64,000 nt of DNA from an uncultured Bacteroidia bacterium (GCA_905478335.1 CAJQIC010000009.1:62001-126000); one strand, 5' to 3'. Shown: positions 1 to 8,816, counted from the stretch's first letter. Program-made: numbers and translations. The notes: generated from the letters alone by a model not told the origin.

Positions 1-1134
1 TTTCCTGGTGGAACAACATCAGAAATTGAAACAGATATACTCCGATCAACCAAAGAATATCGGTTAACGGTATCTGATGGCTGTACACCTACAAATGGAA
101 CATCGACCCATACCATAGTGGCCAGAAAACCCTTATCACTGGTTACGTCTAAAGACACCGTATTGTGCTTCGGCGAATCTACATCCATGACAGTCACGCC
201 AAACGGGGGGATTGAAGGACAACATGAAGTAACTTGGAACCATGGACTCGGGACAGGATTGTCTAAAACCGTGACACCTAATAAAACCGACACATATCAC
301 GTGACACTATGGGATAGATGTAGCGACTCCGTTTCTGCAGATATTCAGGTGCAGGTAAATCCATTACCAATCGTTAATTTTTACACGGCAAGTAGCGTTT
401 ATTGTACTGGGTTGCCGGTGCATTTTTTTGACTCTTCTAGCTCATCTCTACCAAATAGCTTTTCATGGAACTTTAGCAACGGTGAATCCAGTTCTGTTCA
501 AAACCCAACACTGCTCTTTAATTCTACAGGATTGATTGACGTTAAACTAAAAGTGACAAACAGTTTCGGTTGTGTTGACAGCTTAAGTAAAGCGTCATTC
601 GTTCGTATCGTAGACCATCCTATTGCAGATTTCACCTTTTCACCTCAAGACCCGAGCTTCTTGCAATCAAAAGTTGAATACGTTAATACCTCAAAACACT
701 ATACCTCTAGCCTATGGGATTTTGGAGACGGCATTTCGAGTAGAGATCAGAACGCATCAAACATCTACCGTGATTCGGGATTGTACACCATTGTTTTACG
801 GGTCGAAAACGGCATAGGATGTTTTGACGAAATTTCTAAATCGGTGTATGTCGCCGACGACGTCGTGATCCACGTCCCTACAGCATTTAGCCCTAACAAG
901 GATGGCATCAACGATGATTTTCGGCCCTTCATAAGAGGCATGAAGTCGTATGATTTAATGATTTACAATCGATGGGGTGAAGTCCTGTTTACATCAACCG
1001 AAAGCACCAAATATTGGGACGGCATGGCCAATGGAGAAAGAGCCATTCTTGGCTTTTACTTTTATCGATTAACCGGTGTTGACATGAACGGAAAAGAAGT
1101 TGAACGAAATGGTAGATTAAACGTAATCTATTAA
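1..1134 (+). CDS. T9SS type B sorting domain protein with PKD-like repeats (5' end outside window)
   Basis: Large secreted or surface protein, seen here only as its C-terminal ~377 residues. The frame is open from base 1, so the GTG at 118 is internal and not the start. Visible parts are an Ig-like stretch, then two PKD-type domains (WNFSNGESSSVQNP and WDFGDGISSRDQNAS are the typical PKD signatures), then a C-terminal gliding-motility-associated domain (CHU_C type). That domain begins near VPTAFSPNKDGINDDF and contains YNRWGEVLF. Such domains direct export by the type IX secretion system and, in type B, SprF-dependent delivery to the cell surface. PKD domains usually serve as spacers or as binding modules for polysaccharide or protein. 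No catalytic domain lies inside the window, so the function of the full protein is unknown. Confidence 0.9.
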   Translation, partial: FPGGTTSEIETDILRSTKEYRLTVSDGCTPTNGTSTHTIVARKPLSLVTSKDTVLCFGESTSMTVTPNGGIEGQHEVTWNHGLGTGLSKTVTPNKTDTYHVTLWDRCSDSVSADIQVQVNPLPIVNFYTASSVYCTGLPVHFFDSSSSSLPNSFSWNFSNGESSSVQNPTLLFNSTGLIDVKLKVTNSFGCVDSLSKASFVRIVDHPIADFTFSPQDPSFLQSKVEYVNTSKHYTSSLWDFGDGISSRDQNASNIYRDSGLYTIVLRVENGIGCFDEISKSVYVADDVVIHVPTAFSPNKDGINDDFRPFIRGMKSYDLMIYNRWGEVLFTSTESTKYWDGMANGERAILGFYFYRLTGVDMNGKEVERNGRLNVIY

Positions 1135-1283
1135 GCATCTTGTCCGAGAGTTTTTCTGAATCCTGCTTTAATTCAATAGATTTCAGTCGTCCAATTTGGG
1201 CAAAGGCGGGGTGAATTAATATTACCAGAAATCTAGAAACGACGTTTAAAAAAGTTTCGAAAAGAATAAGTAACTTTCGCCCA

Positions 1284-1931
1284 ATGCGTAGAAGAAATGG
1301 TTTTGCAATCGCTTGTGCGTGGCCAAAAACTTGGTGTAAAGCGCCCGGTTCTTGGTACGACAAGCTTATGAACGACATTGGCATTAGTCAGAATGGCTAT
1401 TACCGTGTTGGTCATGCAGCTCTTATACTGGTTGACAAGGATACCGGAACTTGCAGTTATTATGACTTCGGACGTTACGGTACTCCTGATGGATATGGGC
1501 GCGTAAGAAACCCATCTGACGACCATGATTTAAAGATTCAAACCACGGCCATTATCGAGGGCAACCACATCCTTAACCTTAAAGAAATTTTGGAGGAAAT
1601 GTACGACAGCAATTCCAGCTGTTGTGCCGGTCCACTGTTTGGTACATATGCTTCTGTTCGACTTGAAAAAGTAGAATCAAAAATCGACAAATTGATTGAA
1701 GCAAAACACATTGAATACGGGCCATTTATCGTTAAAGGCACAAACTGTGCGCGGTTTGTAAACAAAGTAATCCGGGCAGGGCGACCAGGACTTGACCGAC
1801 ATACCTTACTCAAATTCCCACTTACCATTAGCCCTACGCCTATGTGGAATTTGCGTGCGCTGCAAAACGACATCATTCAAGTTGGCGAAACAGAATCTGC
1901 ACAAGAATCTGCTCCAATAGCTATTTCGTAA
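1284..1931 (+). CDS. DUF6695-like protein, possible permuted NlpC/LRAT-type papain fold
   Basis: A 215-residue soluble protein with no signal peptide or membrane segment. From memory it resembles the Bacteroidota family DUF6695 (AWPKTW and WY near the N-terminus, then YYDFGRY). Two blocks stand out: VGHAALILVD around residues 42-51 and GTNCARFVNKVI around residues 152-163. A His block followed by an NCxxFV block is the circularly permuted order found in LRAT/YaeF-type NlpC/P60 relatives, where the His and Cys form a thiol active site. I infer a hydrolase or acyltransferase; the substrate is unknown. ATG 1284 is preceded at 5 nt by TAACTTTC, one base from the TAnnTTTG promoter box, so the mRNA may be nearly leaderless. 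Confidence 0.75.
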   Translation: MRRRNGFAIACAWPKTWCKAPGSWYDKLMNDIGISQNGYYRVGHAALILVDKDTGTCSYYDFGRYGTPDGYGRVRNPSDDHDLKIQTTAIIEGNHILNLKEILEEMYDSNSSCCAGPLFGTYASVRLEKVESKIDKLIEAKHIEYGPFIVKGTNCARFVNKVIRAGRPGLDRHTLLKFPLTISPTPMWNLRALQNDIIQVGETESAQESAPIAIS

Positions 1932-1957
1932 GCAGTAGAATCGTTTAACTTTACCAC

Positions 1958-2521
1958 GTGGATGTTTTAAGGGATTTTCTGAATCAACATATTGCGTTAT
2001 CAAATGCCGACTGGGTGGCCATTTCAGAACGGTTTAAACCAGAAACCTTCAACAAAAACGAAACCTTAACAAAAGCTGGTCAAACAGAAGGCAGGATGTA
2101 TTTCATAGTGAGAGGTGTTGTCCGCTTATATTACGAACTCGACCACAAGGATATCACGCTCAATTTTGCTTTTCCGAATGCCTTTGTTAATGCTTACACA
2201 TCGTTTCTAACTCAAGAACCCTCTGACTTTTTTTTAGAGGCTTTGACCAACTGCGAGCTGTTATCTATTGCGAAAGAAGACCTTTACGCGCTATATGATC
2301 ACACATCTTGTGGTCACGCACTCGGCAGGATATTCACAGAAAAACTGTTCTTGTATCTGTCGAAAAGAGAAAACGACTTTATGATCAAAACGCCGACCCA
2401 ACGTTACCTCGATTTATTTGACCAACAACCACATTTGATAAAGGAAATACCTCAGAAATACCTCGCCTCTTATATTGGAATTACCCCGCAAGCGTTGAGT
2501 CGCATAAGAGCAAAAATCTAA
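1958..2521 (+). CDS. Crp/Fnr family transcriptional regulator
   Basis: A 187-residue regulator with an N-terminal cyclic-nucleotide-binding-like beta-roll (about residues 20-115; NETLTKAGQTEGRMYFIVRGVVRLYY is split here as GQTEGRMYFIVRG). A dimer helix follows, and the protein ends in a short winged helix whose recognition helix is in ITPQALSRIRAKI. No cysteine cluster for an Fe-S centre is visible, so it is not a classical oxygen-sensing Fnr. The length fits the compact Bacteroidota members of the family. The start is GTG at 1958. An in-frame stop lies 12 bases upstream and no ATG lies between, so GTG is the only reasonable choice. The target genes are unknown; the divergently unrelated neighbours give no clue. 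Confidence 0.88.
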   Translation: MDVLRDFLNQHIALSNADWVAISERFKPETFNKNETLTKAGQTEGRMYFIVRGVVRLYYELDHKDITLNFAFPNAFVNAYTSFLTQEPSDFFLEALTNCELLSIAKEDLYALYDHTSCGHALGRIFTEKLFLYLSKRENDFMIKTPTQRYLDLFDQQPHLIKEIPQKYLASYIGITPQALSRIRAKI

Positions 2522-2601
2522 CGGCGATTAGTTAACCCTGGTTCATTGACCTGCACAATCTTCAATTCTTTATTTGCGCTATCAAAAAGAAACAAAGAAT
2601 T

Positions 2602-3060
2602 ATGATTGACATTCAAGATTTAAACGCACCAACAGAATCTACACAAGTAAACATTCAACATGTACTACGACCAAGCGACGCCTTTGTCGGAGCCGCTTGG
2701 ATGGCCTTATTAATTGGCATGATATCCTATTGTGTGGGCTTATGGAATGCTGAAATAGAGCTTAATGAAAAAGGGTACTATTTTACCATTCTCCTGTTCG
2801 GTTTATTCTCCGTGATCTCAGTTCAAAAAGCTGTAAGAGACAAGCGAGAAGGAATCCCTGTTACGGACGTGTATTACGGCATTAGTTGGTTCACCACCAT
2901 AGCCTCGATGGTGCTACTTGTGGTTGGATTATGGAATGCTGAAATCGAATTGAGCGAAAAAGGGTTTTATGGCATGTCCTTTACCCTGAGTCTTTTCGCA
3001 TCCGTTGCCGTTCAAAAGAACGTTCGGGATTTGGTTTGGCTTAAAGACAACAACGACTAG
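2602..3060 (+). CDS. YiaA/YiaB family inner membrane protein
   Basis: A 152-residue membrane protein made of two copies of the YiaAB two-helix unit. Each unit has one helix, then the motif [15 protein letters not shown] (about residues 46-60 and 109-123), then a second helix, giving four predicted transmembrane segments. The two motif copies are almost identical, so this is a clear internal duplication. The function of the family is unknown. It is a single gene with an 80-bp upstream gap after the Crp/Fnr gene, so it could share that gene's transcript or have its own promoter. No lesion is visible. The duplicated motif points to a pseudo-twofold fold. Confidence 0.85.
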   Translation: MIDIQDLNAPTESTQVNIQHVLRPSDAFVGAAWMALLIGMISYCVGLWNAEIELNEKGYYFTILLFGLFSVISVQKAVRDKREGIPVTDVYYGISWFTTIASMVLLVVGLWNAEIELSEKGFYGMSFTLSLFASVAVQKNVRDLVWLKDNND

Positions 3061-3097
3061 AAATATTTTACCAAACTAACCTTGAAAATAAGCGATA

Positions 3098-3844
3098 TTA
3101 GAAAGTAATACCAACGTTAAACACAAATGACTCGGTTGATCTGATACGTCTAGAGATTGTTGAATAAGGAAAAACAGGTAACGTCTTTAGCTCAAAAAAG
3201 GGCACGTCCATAAGGTCGTAACCAATTGAAAGATTGACAAGGACAGAGTTAAACTTGTTCAAATAAACTCCAATCGCTGGGTTTACAACTAAACCGCCTT
3301 CGCTTAATCCTTCGTCTGAATTAAAAGCAACACCTGCTGATAAACTCGCAAATGGCACCGCCACTTTTGACGGAGATAAGTTATAACGCCCATTCGCGTA
3401 AATGGGAATAAATGCTGGCCAATTATCAGCCGTAGGTTGACGAAGGCCAATACCTCCACCAACAAAGAGGTTCTCGTTAAACCGATGACCGTTAACAAAA
3501 TCAAGTTTAAACATATCTAAACCGTACGTGCCCATGCCTGCACCAACGCCAGTCTCTACAAATCCGTGGTAACCTTTCGCAAAATGGTTTTTAGCAGAGC
3601 CATTGGGGAGTTTTGTTTTAGCACTTGGCAAATCCCAAGTAATCTTGGCTATATCCTTTACTTCAAAAACGAATTTGTTCCCGTCTGAGGTAATAATCGT
3701 GTACGTCGTATTAGGAACATACTCTACAATGGTTCCTGAAACTACTGTACCGTTATTAAGGTGGATGGTTTCTTGGCTTTTATTTTGAGCCCCTGCTGTT
3801 AGACTAAAAAAAACAGCAACAAGAATTAGGATGGTCTTTTTCAT
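3098..3844 (-). CDS. secreted outer-membrane beta-barrel-like protein
   Basis: I chose the internal ATG at 3844 because it starts a proper Sec signal peptide (MKKTILILVAVFFSLTAGAQ, cleavage after AQ). The longer frame to 3904 would place 20 odd residues ahead of it. The mature part, about 230 residues, begins with a small Sm/SH3-like beta segment (NGTVVSGTIVEYVPNTTYTI and then DGNKFVFEVKDIAKITW) that is common in Bacteroidota envelope proteins. It continues as alternating beta strands rich in Gly and aromatic residues, ending in F, as expected for an outer-membrane barrel. No enzymatic motif is seen. Function unknown. Confidence 0.7.
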   Translation of the reverse strand: MKKTILILVAVFFSLTAGAQNKSQETIHLNNGTVVSGTIVEYVPNTTYTIITSDGNKFVFEVKDIAKITWDLPSAKTKLPNGSAKNHFAKGYHGFVETGVGAGMGTYGLDMFKLDFVNGHRFNENLFVGGGIGLRQPTADNWPAFIPIYANGRYNLSPSKVAVPFASLSAGVAFNSDEGLSEGGLVVNPAIGVYLNKFNSVLVNLSIGYDLMDVPFFELKTLPVFPYSTISRRIRSTESFVFNVGITF

Positions 3845-3966
3845 AAAGCAATTATACTGATAAAGCGTAATCCCCAAAAGTCCAAAAAGAAAAAAGAAGT
3901 TCAAAGCTGATTCCGCTAGTCCACTCTAAAACCTCAACCACAAAGACACTTGTTTATTTAGCTCAA

Positions 3967-5009
3967 TTATTGGTAGGCTTCCCACCAGCGCGACGTCTCA
4001 CTTTTTGTGTGTGTTAAAGCTCCAATTTCTGGGGTTAATGGGATATGCCTTTCTGTTGTGCTTCAGCCGTGAACCGTTCTACTGGTTCTTTCCAAGAATG
4101 CTGTGCTAACGAAAAACCGCCCCAATGCACGGGCAGTGCATATTTAGCCCGAACGTCTACACAAGCCTGTACACTTTCTTCGGGATACATGTGTATTTGG
4201 TGCCAGTTTGAGTTGTACTGACCACACTCTATAAAAACTACGTCTACGTCACCTAAGCGTTTGTGAATTTCTTTGAAATGCTCACCATATCCGCCATCTC
4301 CACTGAACCACGTATGTTCGTTTTTGTATTTAAATGACCAGCCACCCCAAAGTGATTTTGCGCGATCTCTAAGTCCTCGGCCAGAAAAATGGCGTGTAGG
4401 CGTAAATGTAATGTGTATATTATTAATGGTAAAACTATCCCACCAGTCATATTCGCTCAAAGCATCAGCCGAAATTCCCCATTCTTTTAAATGACGCCCT
4501 ACACCCATGGCTACATGATATTCCTTCACCTTTGGCATCAGCTTTTTGATACTCTATAAATCAAGATGATCATAGTGATCATGGGTCATCAAGAGCACAT
4601 CAATGTCTGGCAAATCGTCAATGACGTCAATCGCATTGTCTGAAAACCTTTTGGTTGGAAACGGTGCAATTGGCGACGCACTAGGACCAAACATCGGATC
4701 AATCAGTATGGTTGTATTGGCGATGTTGAGCAGAATTACAGAATGACCATACCAAATAAACTGGGCATCCGTACTAGGTGATTTAAAACGATCACTGTAT
4801 GGAATGATGGGTATACTGACTTGAGGTTCACAGCCTTTCGATTCAAAAAATTGCTTGTACAACAATTTGGGCAACGTATGGAAATTTATGTCCATCGTTG
4901 TTTCTTCTAGGTTTTCAAACTTTCCTTCCCTCCAATTTGGAGAACTGCTGTACGCGTTTTGCAGGGCCTTGGTAGCCGTGCCACCAAATTGTGCCTTAAA
5001 TGTTTTCAT
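3967..5009 (-). pseudogene. metallo-beta-lactamase-fold hydrolase (NAPE-PLD/UlaG-like), broken by amber codon and frameshift
   Basis: Reading leftwards from ATG 5009, the frame encodes an N-terminal cap, the strand FIWYGHSVILLNI and the zinc motif THDHYDHLD. It then meets TAG at 4554-4556, directly after HLDL. The same frame continues without shift as SIKKLMPKVKEY and on through TPTRHFSGRG, WFSGDGGYGEHF and LPVHWGG, all expected for the family. Near 4042-4050 the frame slips by one base. The shifted frame reads IPLTPEIGALTHTKSETSR and then a WWEAYQ end, stopping at 3967, which is a typical family C-terminus. Relatives usually have Tyr at the TAG site, so a single T/C-to-G change is likely. 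With two independent lesions the gene is most simply a pseudogene; two sequencing errors are the alternative. Confidence 0.85.
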
Positions 5010-5050
5010 GCTGTAACGAATTTGGTGATTTACTCCCGCTTTTCAAGATT

Positions 5051-5638
5051 CTATTGAATCAATTCAACAACAACTTCGTTTCGACGTCCAATCACCTCGA
5101 AAGGTGGATTGTATCCCAAATAACTAAAACTACCCGTATAGGCCAATCCCTTGTCGTCTAAGGCCTTCTTAAGCTTATCGGTATACTTGGCAATTCTTTT
5201 ATCGGTTGACTTTCCTCCAAAACGTATGGCTGCAACAATTTTTTCTTCTTCTTTGGCAAATCGCACGGTACTATTATTTGGCTTCGGTAAATCTTCCAAA
5301 TCCATATCCGACGGGATTTTAAACTTCATGGTTATCGAGTCGCTCATATCCATAGCTACAGGTGTGGTCATAGCAATTTTTTGGTTCTTGTCATTATCAC
5401 CGAAAATGTAACCCGCCAATCGTCTAAAGCCTTTACCTGACACATTTTTGTACGAATCAGACGCCATCACCGTATAAGAGAATAATGCAGGCTCATATTT
5501 ACGCACCTCAAATTCTCCGTAGTCTTCAATAAGGGTATACGAATGCCCTTCTGTTTTGTTGGTAGATCGTTTGATTAAAATTTGTGACACCAAGAAAAGT
5601 ACTCCTAGTATCAGCATAACGATTGCAAATGTTCTCAT
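5051..5638 (-). CDS. SOUL family heme-binding-like protein
   Basis: A 195-residue protein with one N-terminal membrane segment (residues 5-23) followed by a SOUL domain: YTLIEDYGEFEVRKYEPALFSYT opens it (here cited as EDYGEFEVRKYEPALF), KIAMTTPVAM is the family's best-conserved block, and YLGYNPPFEVIGRRNEVVVE closes it. SOUL proteins bind heme or porphyrins in some organisms, but many bacterial members have unproven ligands, so heme binding is inference. The membrane anchor suggests the domain sits on the periplasmic side. It lies 41 bp downstream of the broken hydrolase in the reading sense of its own transcript and could once have been cotranscribed with it. Confidence 0.88.
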   Translation of the reverse strand: MRTFAIVMLILGVLFLVSQILIKRSTNKTEGHSYTLIEDYGEFEVRKYEPALFSYTVMASDSYKNVSGKGFRRLAGYIFGDNDKNQKIAMTTPVAMDMSDSITMKFKIPSDMDLEDLPKPNNSTVRFAKEEEKIVAAIRFGGKSTDKRIAKYTDKLKKALDDKGLAYTGSFSYLGYNPPFEVIGRRNEVVVELIQ

Positions 5639-5762
5639 ACCATAGGTAACAAAAATCCGAACTTATGGTTTTAGCGTCTCTTTGACATGAGCTTCGAAAT
5701 TAGTATATTCGGCTGACTGGATTCGCAATCAAACTGGCTCAATCCATAGAATTAATAAACCC

Positions 5763-6107
5763 ATGAAAATAAAACTTTTATTAGTTGCGTGTTCCGTTCT
5801 GTTTGTCTTGTCATCTTGCTCTGAAGAAGAAATTCCACAGCCGAAAAATACAATTGGCAATGACATTAAAGCGTTAGCTGAAGAAAAAGGAGTACAGTTC
5901 GTCTATTATTGCTACCCTCCTGGTTCTTCCTGTACAATTCCATTTGGTGACGAGTGGTACAGTAATTATACTTTCGTTGGCGACAACTCGATTCGAATTG
6001 GCTCTACCTACTTTAACCTAAACCAAGTCAAAAGATATGAAGTCAAAACTCTTTCGGAAAAGGAGAAAACTGAGATTTGGTTGGTTTTACACCTCGTCGA
6101 GTTTTAA
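5763..6107 (+). CDS. small hypothetical lipoprotein
   Basis: A 114-residue protein with a lipoprotein signal (LFVLSSCSEEE, lipidated Cys at about residue 20). The acidic run directly after the Cys (SEEE) resembles the lipoprotein export signal that sends Bacteroidota lipoproteins to the outer face of the outer membrane; surface location is inferred. The mature part is small, with a YYCYPPGSSCTIPFGDEWYS block whose two Cys could form a disulfide. I do not recognise a family. The gene is convergent with the next one, with 22 bp between the stop codons. Confidence 0.7.
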   Translation: MKIKLLLVACSVLFVLSSCSEEEIPQPKNTIGNDIKALAEEKGVQFVYYCYPPGSSCTIPFGDEWYSNYTFVGDNSIRIGSTYFNLNQVKRYEVKTLSEKEKTEIWLVLHLVEF

Positions 6108-6129
6108 CAATTATGCTAGCCTAACTGTA

Positions 6130-7179
6130 CTATTCCATTTTACGCGTAACTCCCTCAAAGTTCATAATAAAATCAGCGCCAAAAGCCCCGGCTGGTGTAA
6201 AATAACCTGCTCCTACTTCTTTATTCAATATTTTCTCCGCACACATAATGGCCGTTTTTGCCGTTAAAGCATACGATTCTGGCGTGACCATTTCTGCGAC
6301 AACTTCGTTACCGTTGCTATCCCAAACGCGCCCGTACAACTGTGCCGTTAAGCTATTGCGTTTTTCTTGACTTGGCCCGTCAATCTTTTTGCGAATAATG
6401 TATCGACCTATTTTTTGTATCAAAGACGTCTTAATCAACCAAGCCCATTTAGACGCACGGCGCATTGTGTTCATGGTTTTTACAGGCATCCCGGTAAAGA
6501 CAGAGATGTTTGGAATTCCGGTGGTGTGAAACGCAGTAAAAATATCTCCCCACGCAATGCCTACCACATTTCTTTCTTTGCCTTGAAACAGCAGAGTTTT
6601 GTTAACAGATGCCGTACGTTGTTCTACGATTTGTCCATCAATACGCACCGAACTGCCTTGATGAAACCTATTTAAAACCGACAGTGCCGTACCACGTGAC
6701 AGCCCAGAACTTGAATCGAAGGCCAGTTCTAAGTGTGTAGCTGATGGTAACTGCTCAGACAAATATTTAGCCAAACAATCTGTGGGCACAACGTCGAAAC
6801 CAGCCCCAGGCAACAAGGTGACGCCTGCCTCTTTGGCTTGATGCTCGAGCGAATGAATGTATTCGAATACCAAAACCTCACCATTTATATCGGTATAATG
6901 TGTTTTGTTTCGGATGCATGCCGGAAGTATTTCATGTATGGTGAGTGAAAAAGGTCCGGCACAATTGATTAACAATTCATGATTGCTTAAGGCCTTGTCC
7001 CATGCAGCTTGATCGTCATACTTAAAAGCTACAAATGGCAGGTTATGCGATTTGGCCAACTGCTCGACCAATTCGGCATTTCTGCCCGCAATAGTTGGAG
7101 TCATACCCCTTTTTAAGGCTTCTTCAACAATGAGTTTTCCGGTATATCCGTAAGCACCGTAAATGATGATGTTGTTCAT
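6130..7179 (-). CDS. saccharopine dehydrogenase-like / trans-acting enoyl reductase family oxidoreductase
   Basis: A 349-residue protein. It has an N-terminal Rossmann fold with the nucleotide loop IIYGAYGYTGKLIVEEAL (GxxGYTG, residues 6-14), then INCAGPF (about residue 72) and HYTDINGE, all typical of the NAD(P)-binding domain of the saccharopine dehydrogenase-like/YwkD group. The C-terminal part is longer and partly hydrophobic (WAWLIKTSLIQKI). Members include trans-acting enoyl reductases of lipid synthesis and many uncharacterised reductases; the substrate here cannot be assigned. A near-consensus box TATACTTG lies 5 nt before the ATG, so the transcript may start almost at the start codon. 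Confidence 0.82.
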   Translation of the reverse strand: MNNIIIYGAYGYTGKLIVEEALKRGMTPTIAGRNAELVEQLAKSHNLPFVAFKYDDQAAWDKALSNHELLINCAGPFSLTIHEILPACIRNKTHYTDINGEVLVFEYIHSLEHQAKEAGVTLLPGAGFDVVPTDCLAKYLSEQLPSATHLELAFDSSSGLSRGTALSVLNRFHQGSSVRIDGQIVEQRTASVNKTLLFQGKERNVVGIAWGDIFTAFHTTGIPNISVFTGMPVKTMNTMRRASKWAWLIKTSLIQKIGRYIIRKKIDGPSQEKRNSLTAQLYGRVWDSNGNEVVAEMVTPESYALTAKTAIMCAEKILNKEVGAGYFTPAGAFGADFIMNFEGVTRKME

Positions 7180-7271
7180 TACTGCAAGTATAATGGGTTT
7201 CCACTACTGAGAACAAAAAGAGGTAGTGCAAGGCATTTTGTATATTTAGTTATACCAAAATGTAAAACGCT

Positions 7272-7967
7272 ATGCGACGTATTAGTCTCTTTTGTTTTGT
7301 ACTGTGTATTTCCTTTCAAAGTTATAGCCAGATCTATTTCACCTACGGATACGGCGGAAGTTTTACCAATCCCAAAGGTTTAAACCAGTTTGTAGAGAAT
7401 TATAACGCAACACGGTCTTGGCTAAATAAAGAGATGAAATCGTTTTCGTATTTAGATGGTATTTCTGTTACGCTGGGCGCTGGTTTTGGTGGCGGATCGA
7501 TTGATATGGAGTATGCCTTAAGGGCTCAGAAACGATTTGCCGACGGAATTGATGCAGCTGGAGACGATGTGACCAGGCAGGTAAAGCATAGGCAGAATGC
7601 GTTTGCCGTGAGCACCGGCGGCATGTTTGTAGAAGGCAGTGGTGGTGTTGCATTTGGCTTGCGGACAGAGTTTGGAAATCAGAAAATAAACACCCGGTTG
7701 TACGAAACGAATGGCTCCAAATCGGATTGGGAGAAATATGACATGGGTTTAATGGTGAATACAGGACCCGTACTCAAGATATTTTTTGGAGAAGACGGAG
7801 GATTGGCTGCGTTGTCTTTGCACTACACTTTTGGCTTATTAAACCGTAACGTTTCAGAAATAGAAGATTTAATCAATCATTCTAACCCACCAGATGATGA
7901 TGAACGGTTTGACAACAATACAGGTGGTTTTGGATTCGGTGTTTCATTCGGTGTTTTTGGTTCTTGA
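7272..7967 (+). CDS. secreted hypothetical protein, outer-membrane beta-barrel-like
   Basis: A 231-residue protein with a Sec signal peptide (MRRISLFCFVLCISFQSYSQ, cleavage after SQ). The mature chain alternates Gly-rich and aromatic strands (TYGYGGSFTNPKGL, SVTLGAGFGGGSIDMEYALR, GGVAFGLRTEFG, and a terminal GGFGFGVSFGVFGS), which fits a small 8-to-10-strand outer-membrane barrel. No family recognised. It stands alone between a leftward oxidoreductase gene and a leftward regulator gene; its stop lies 17 bp from the end of the regulator gene, so the two are convergent. Confidence 0.65.
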   Translation: MRRISLFCFVLCISFQSYSQIYFTYGYGGSFTNPKGLNQFVENYNATRSWLNKEMKSFSYLDGISVTLGAGFGGGSIDMEYALRAQKRFADGIDAAGDDVTRQVKHRQNAFAVSTGGMFVEGSGGVAFGLRTEFGNQKINTRLYETNGSKSDWEKYDMGLMVNTGPVLKIFFGEDGGLAALSLHYTFGLLNRNVSEIEDLINHSNPPDDDERFDNNTGGFGFGVSFGVFGS

Positions 7968-7984
7968 TTATCGAACACAACACT

Positions 7985-8812
7985 TCAGTCTTCAATGACC
8001 ATTTTGTAGCCAACACCTTTCACATTCACCAGTTTTACGCGCGGATCGTATGCCAATTTTTTTCTGAGTTTTGAGATAAATACATCCAACGTCCTACCAT
8101 CATAGCTTCCTTCATCGCCCCATATTTCTTTTAAGATATGCTCCTTTTTTACTGTGTTGTTTATTGATTTATAAAGGAGATGAAGTAAATCCGATTCTCG
8201 TGTCGTCATGTTAACCCGCTCCCCTTCGTACACCAAATACATCGCCTTAGTATCAAATCGATAACGGCCAATGCGAACTAAGTTCGTTTTGGGCTTGAAA
8301 ACGTATCTGTATAGGGCAAATCCTATTACAACGCCCAACACCATCAAACCTATGATCAACAGTCCCATGTTCTTTGTACTTCGTTGACCTGAGAATCTTA
8401 TATGCACTTGGTAACATCCCGTTTCTAAAACCCGACTACGGCATTGGATTAAATCAGACCGTGTTGTTGTATCTCGCTCATAGCTATATACTACATCTGC
8501 TGTGTCGCAGGTTTTAACTTGGACGATATACTCGGCAGCAAGGTTGGTTTGTGCAAATGACTCTTCAATGGCGTCCACCAAATCGCTCGGAAGAATAGAA
8601 ATGGGTTTGGCAAAGCCGATGATATATTCGCCTTCTACGAACTGGACTGGCAACACCCGTGTAGTTGAATCTCCATGACTGAGCAGAATCTGATGCCCAA
8701 TGTTTCTGAGTTTAACGTCGATTCTTTCAGACTCAATTGCCTCGTCAGTGGAGTCTGAATAGCTTGAATTTCCAGACAGGATAACAACTAGTAGTAAAGT
8801 TAAAACGCGCAT
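7985..8812 (-). CDS. membrane-anchored OmpR/PhoB-type winged-helix regulator
   Basis: A single-chain sensor and regulator. It has an N-terminal signal sequence, a ~120-residue periplasmic domain with Cys pairs, one transmembrane helix (about residues 150-171, LLIIGLMVLGVVIGFALYRY) and a cytoplasmic C-terminal Trans_reg_C winged helix (about residues 180-275). That domain contains TTRESDLLHLLY, DGRTLDVFISKLRKKL and VKGVGYKMV. No receiver or kinase domain is present, so an envelope signal would have to act directly across the membrane. The topology is the reverse of ToxR, whose DNA-binding domain is N-terminal. GTG 8815 is followed at once by ATG 8812, which I prefer because the -7 box TATCTTTG ends 4 nt before it. 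A tandem 14-bp repeat upstream is a likely operator. Confidence 0.85.
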   Translation of the reverse strand: MRVLTLLLVVILSGNSSYSDSTDEAIESERIDVKLRNIGHQILLSHGDSTTRVLPVQFVEGEYIIGFAKPISILPSDLVDAIEESFAQTNLAAEYIVQVKTCDTADVVYSYERDTTTRSDLIQCRSRVLETGCYQVHIRFSGQRSTKNMGLLIIGLMVLGVVIGFALYRYVFKPKTNLVRIGRYRFDTKAMYLVYEGERVNMTTRESDLLHLLYKSINNTVKKEHILKEIWGDEGSYDGRTLDVFISKLRKKLAYDPRVKLVNVKGVGYKMVIED

Positions 8813-8816
8813 CACT

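Noticed and set aside
118-1134. A gene starting at the GTG at 118
   Set aside because: The frame is open to base 1 and the protein clearly belongs to a larger PKD/T9SS protein, so 118 is not a start.
4554-4556. TAG read as an extra amino acid (pyrrolysine or programmed readthrough)
   Set aside because: No pyl genes or readthrough signal are visible, the family normally has Tyr there, and a second frameshift lies downstream; decay is simpler.
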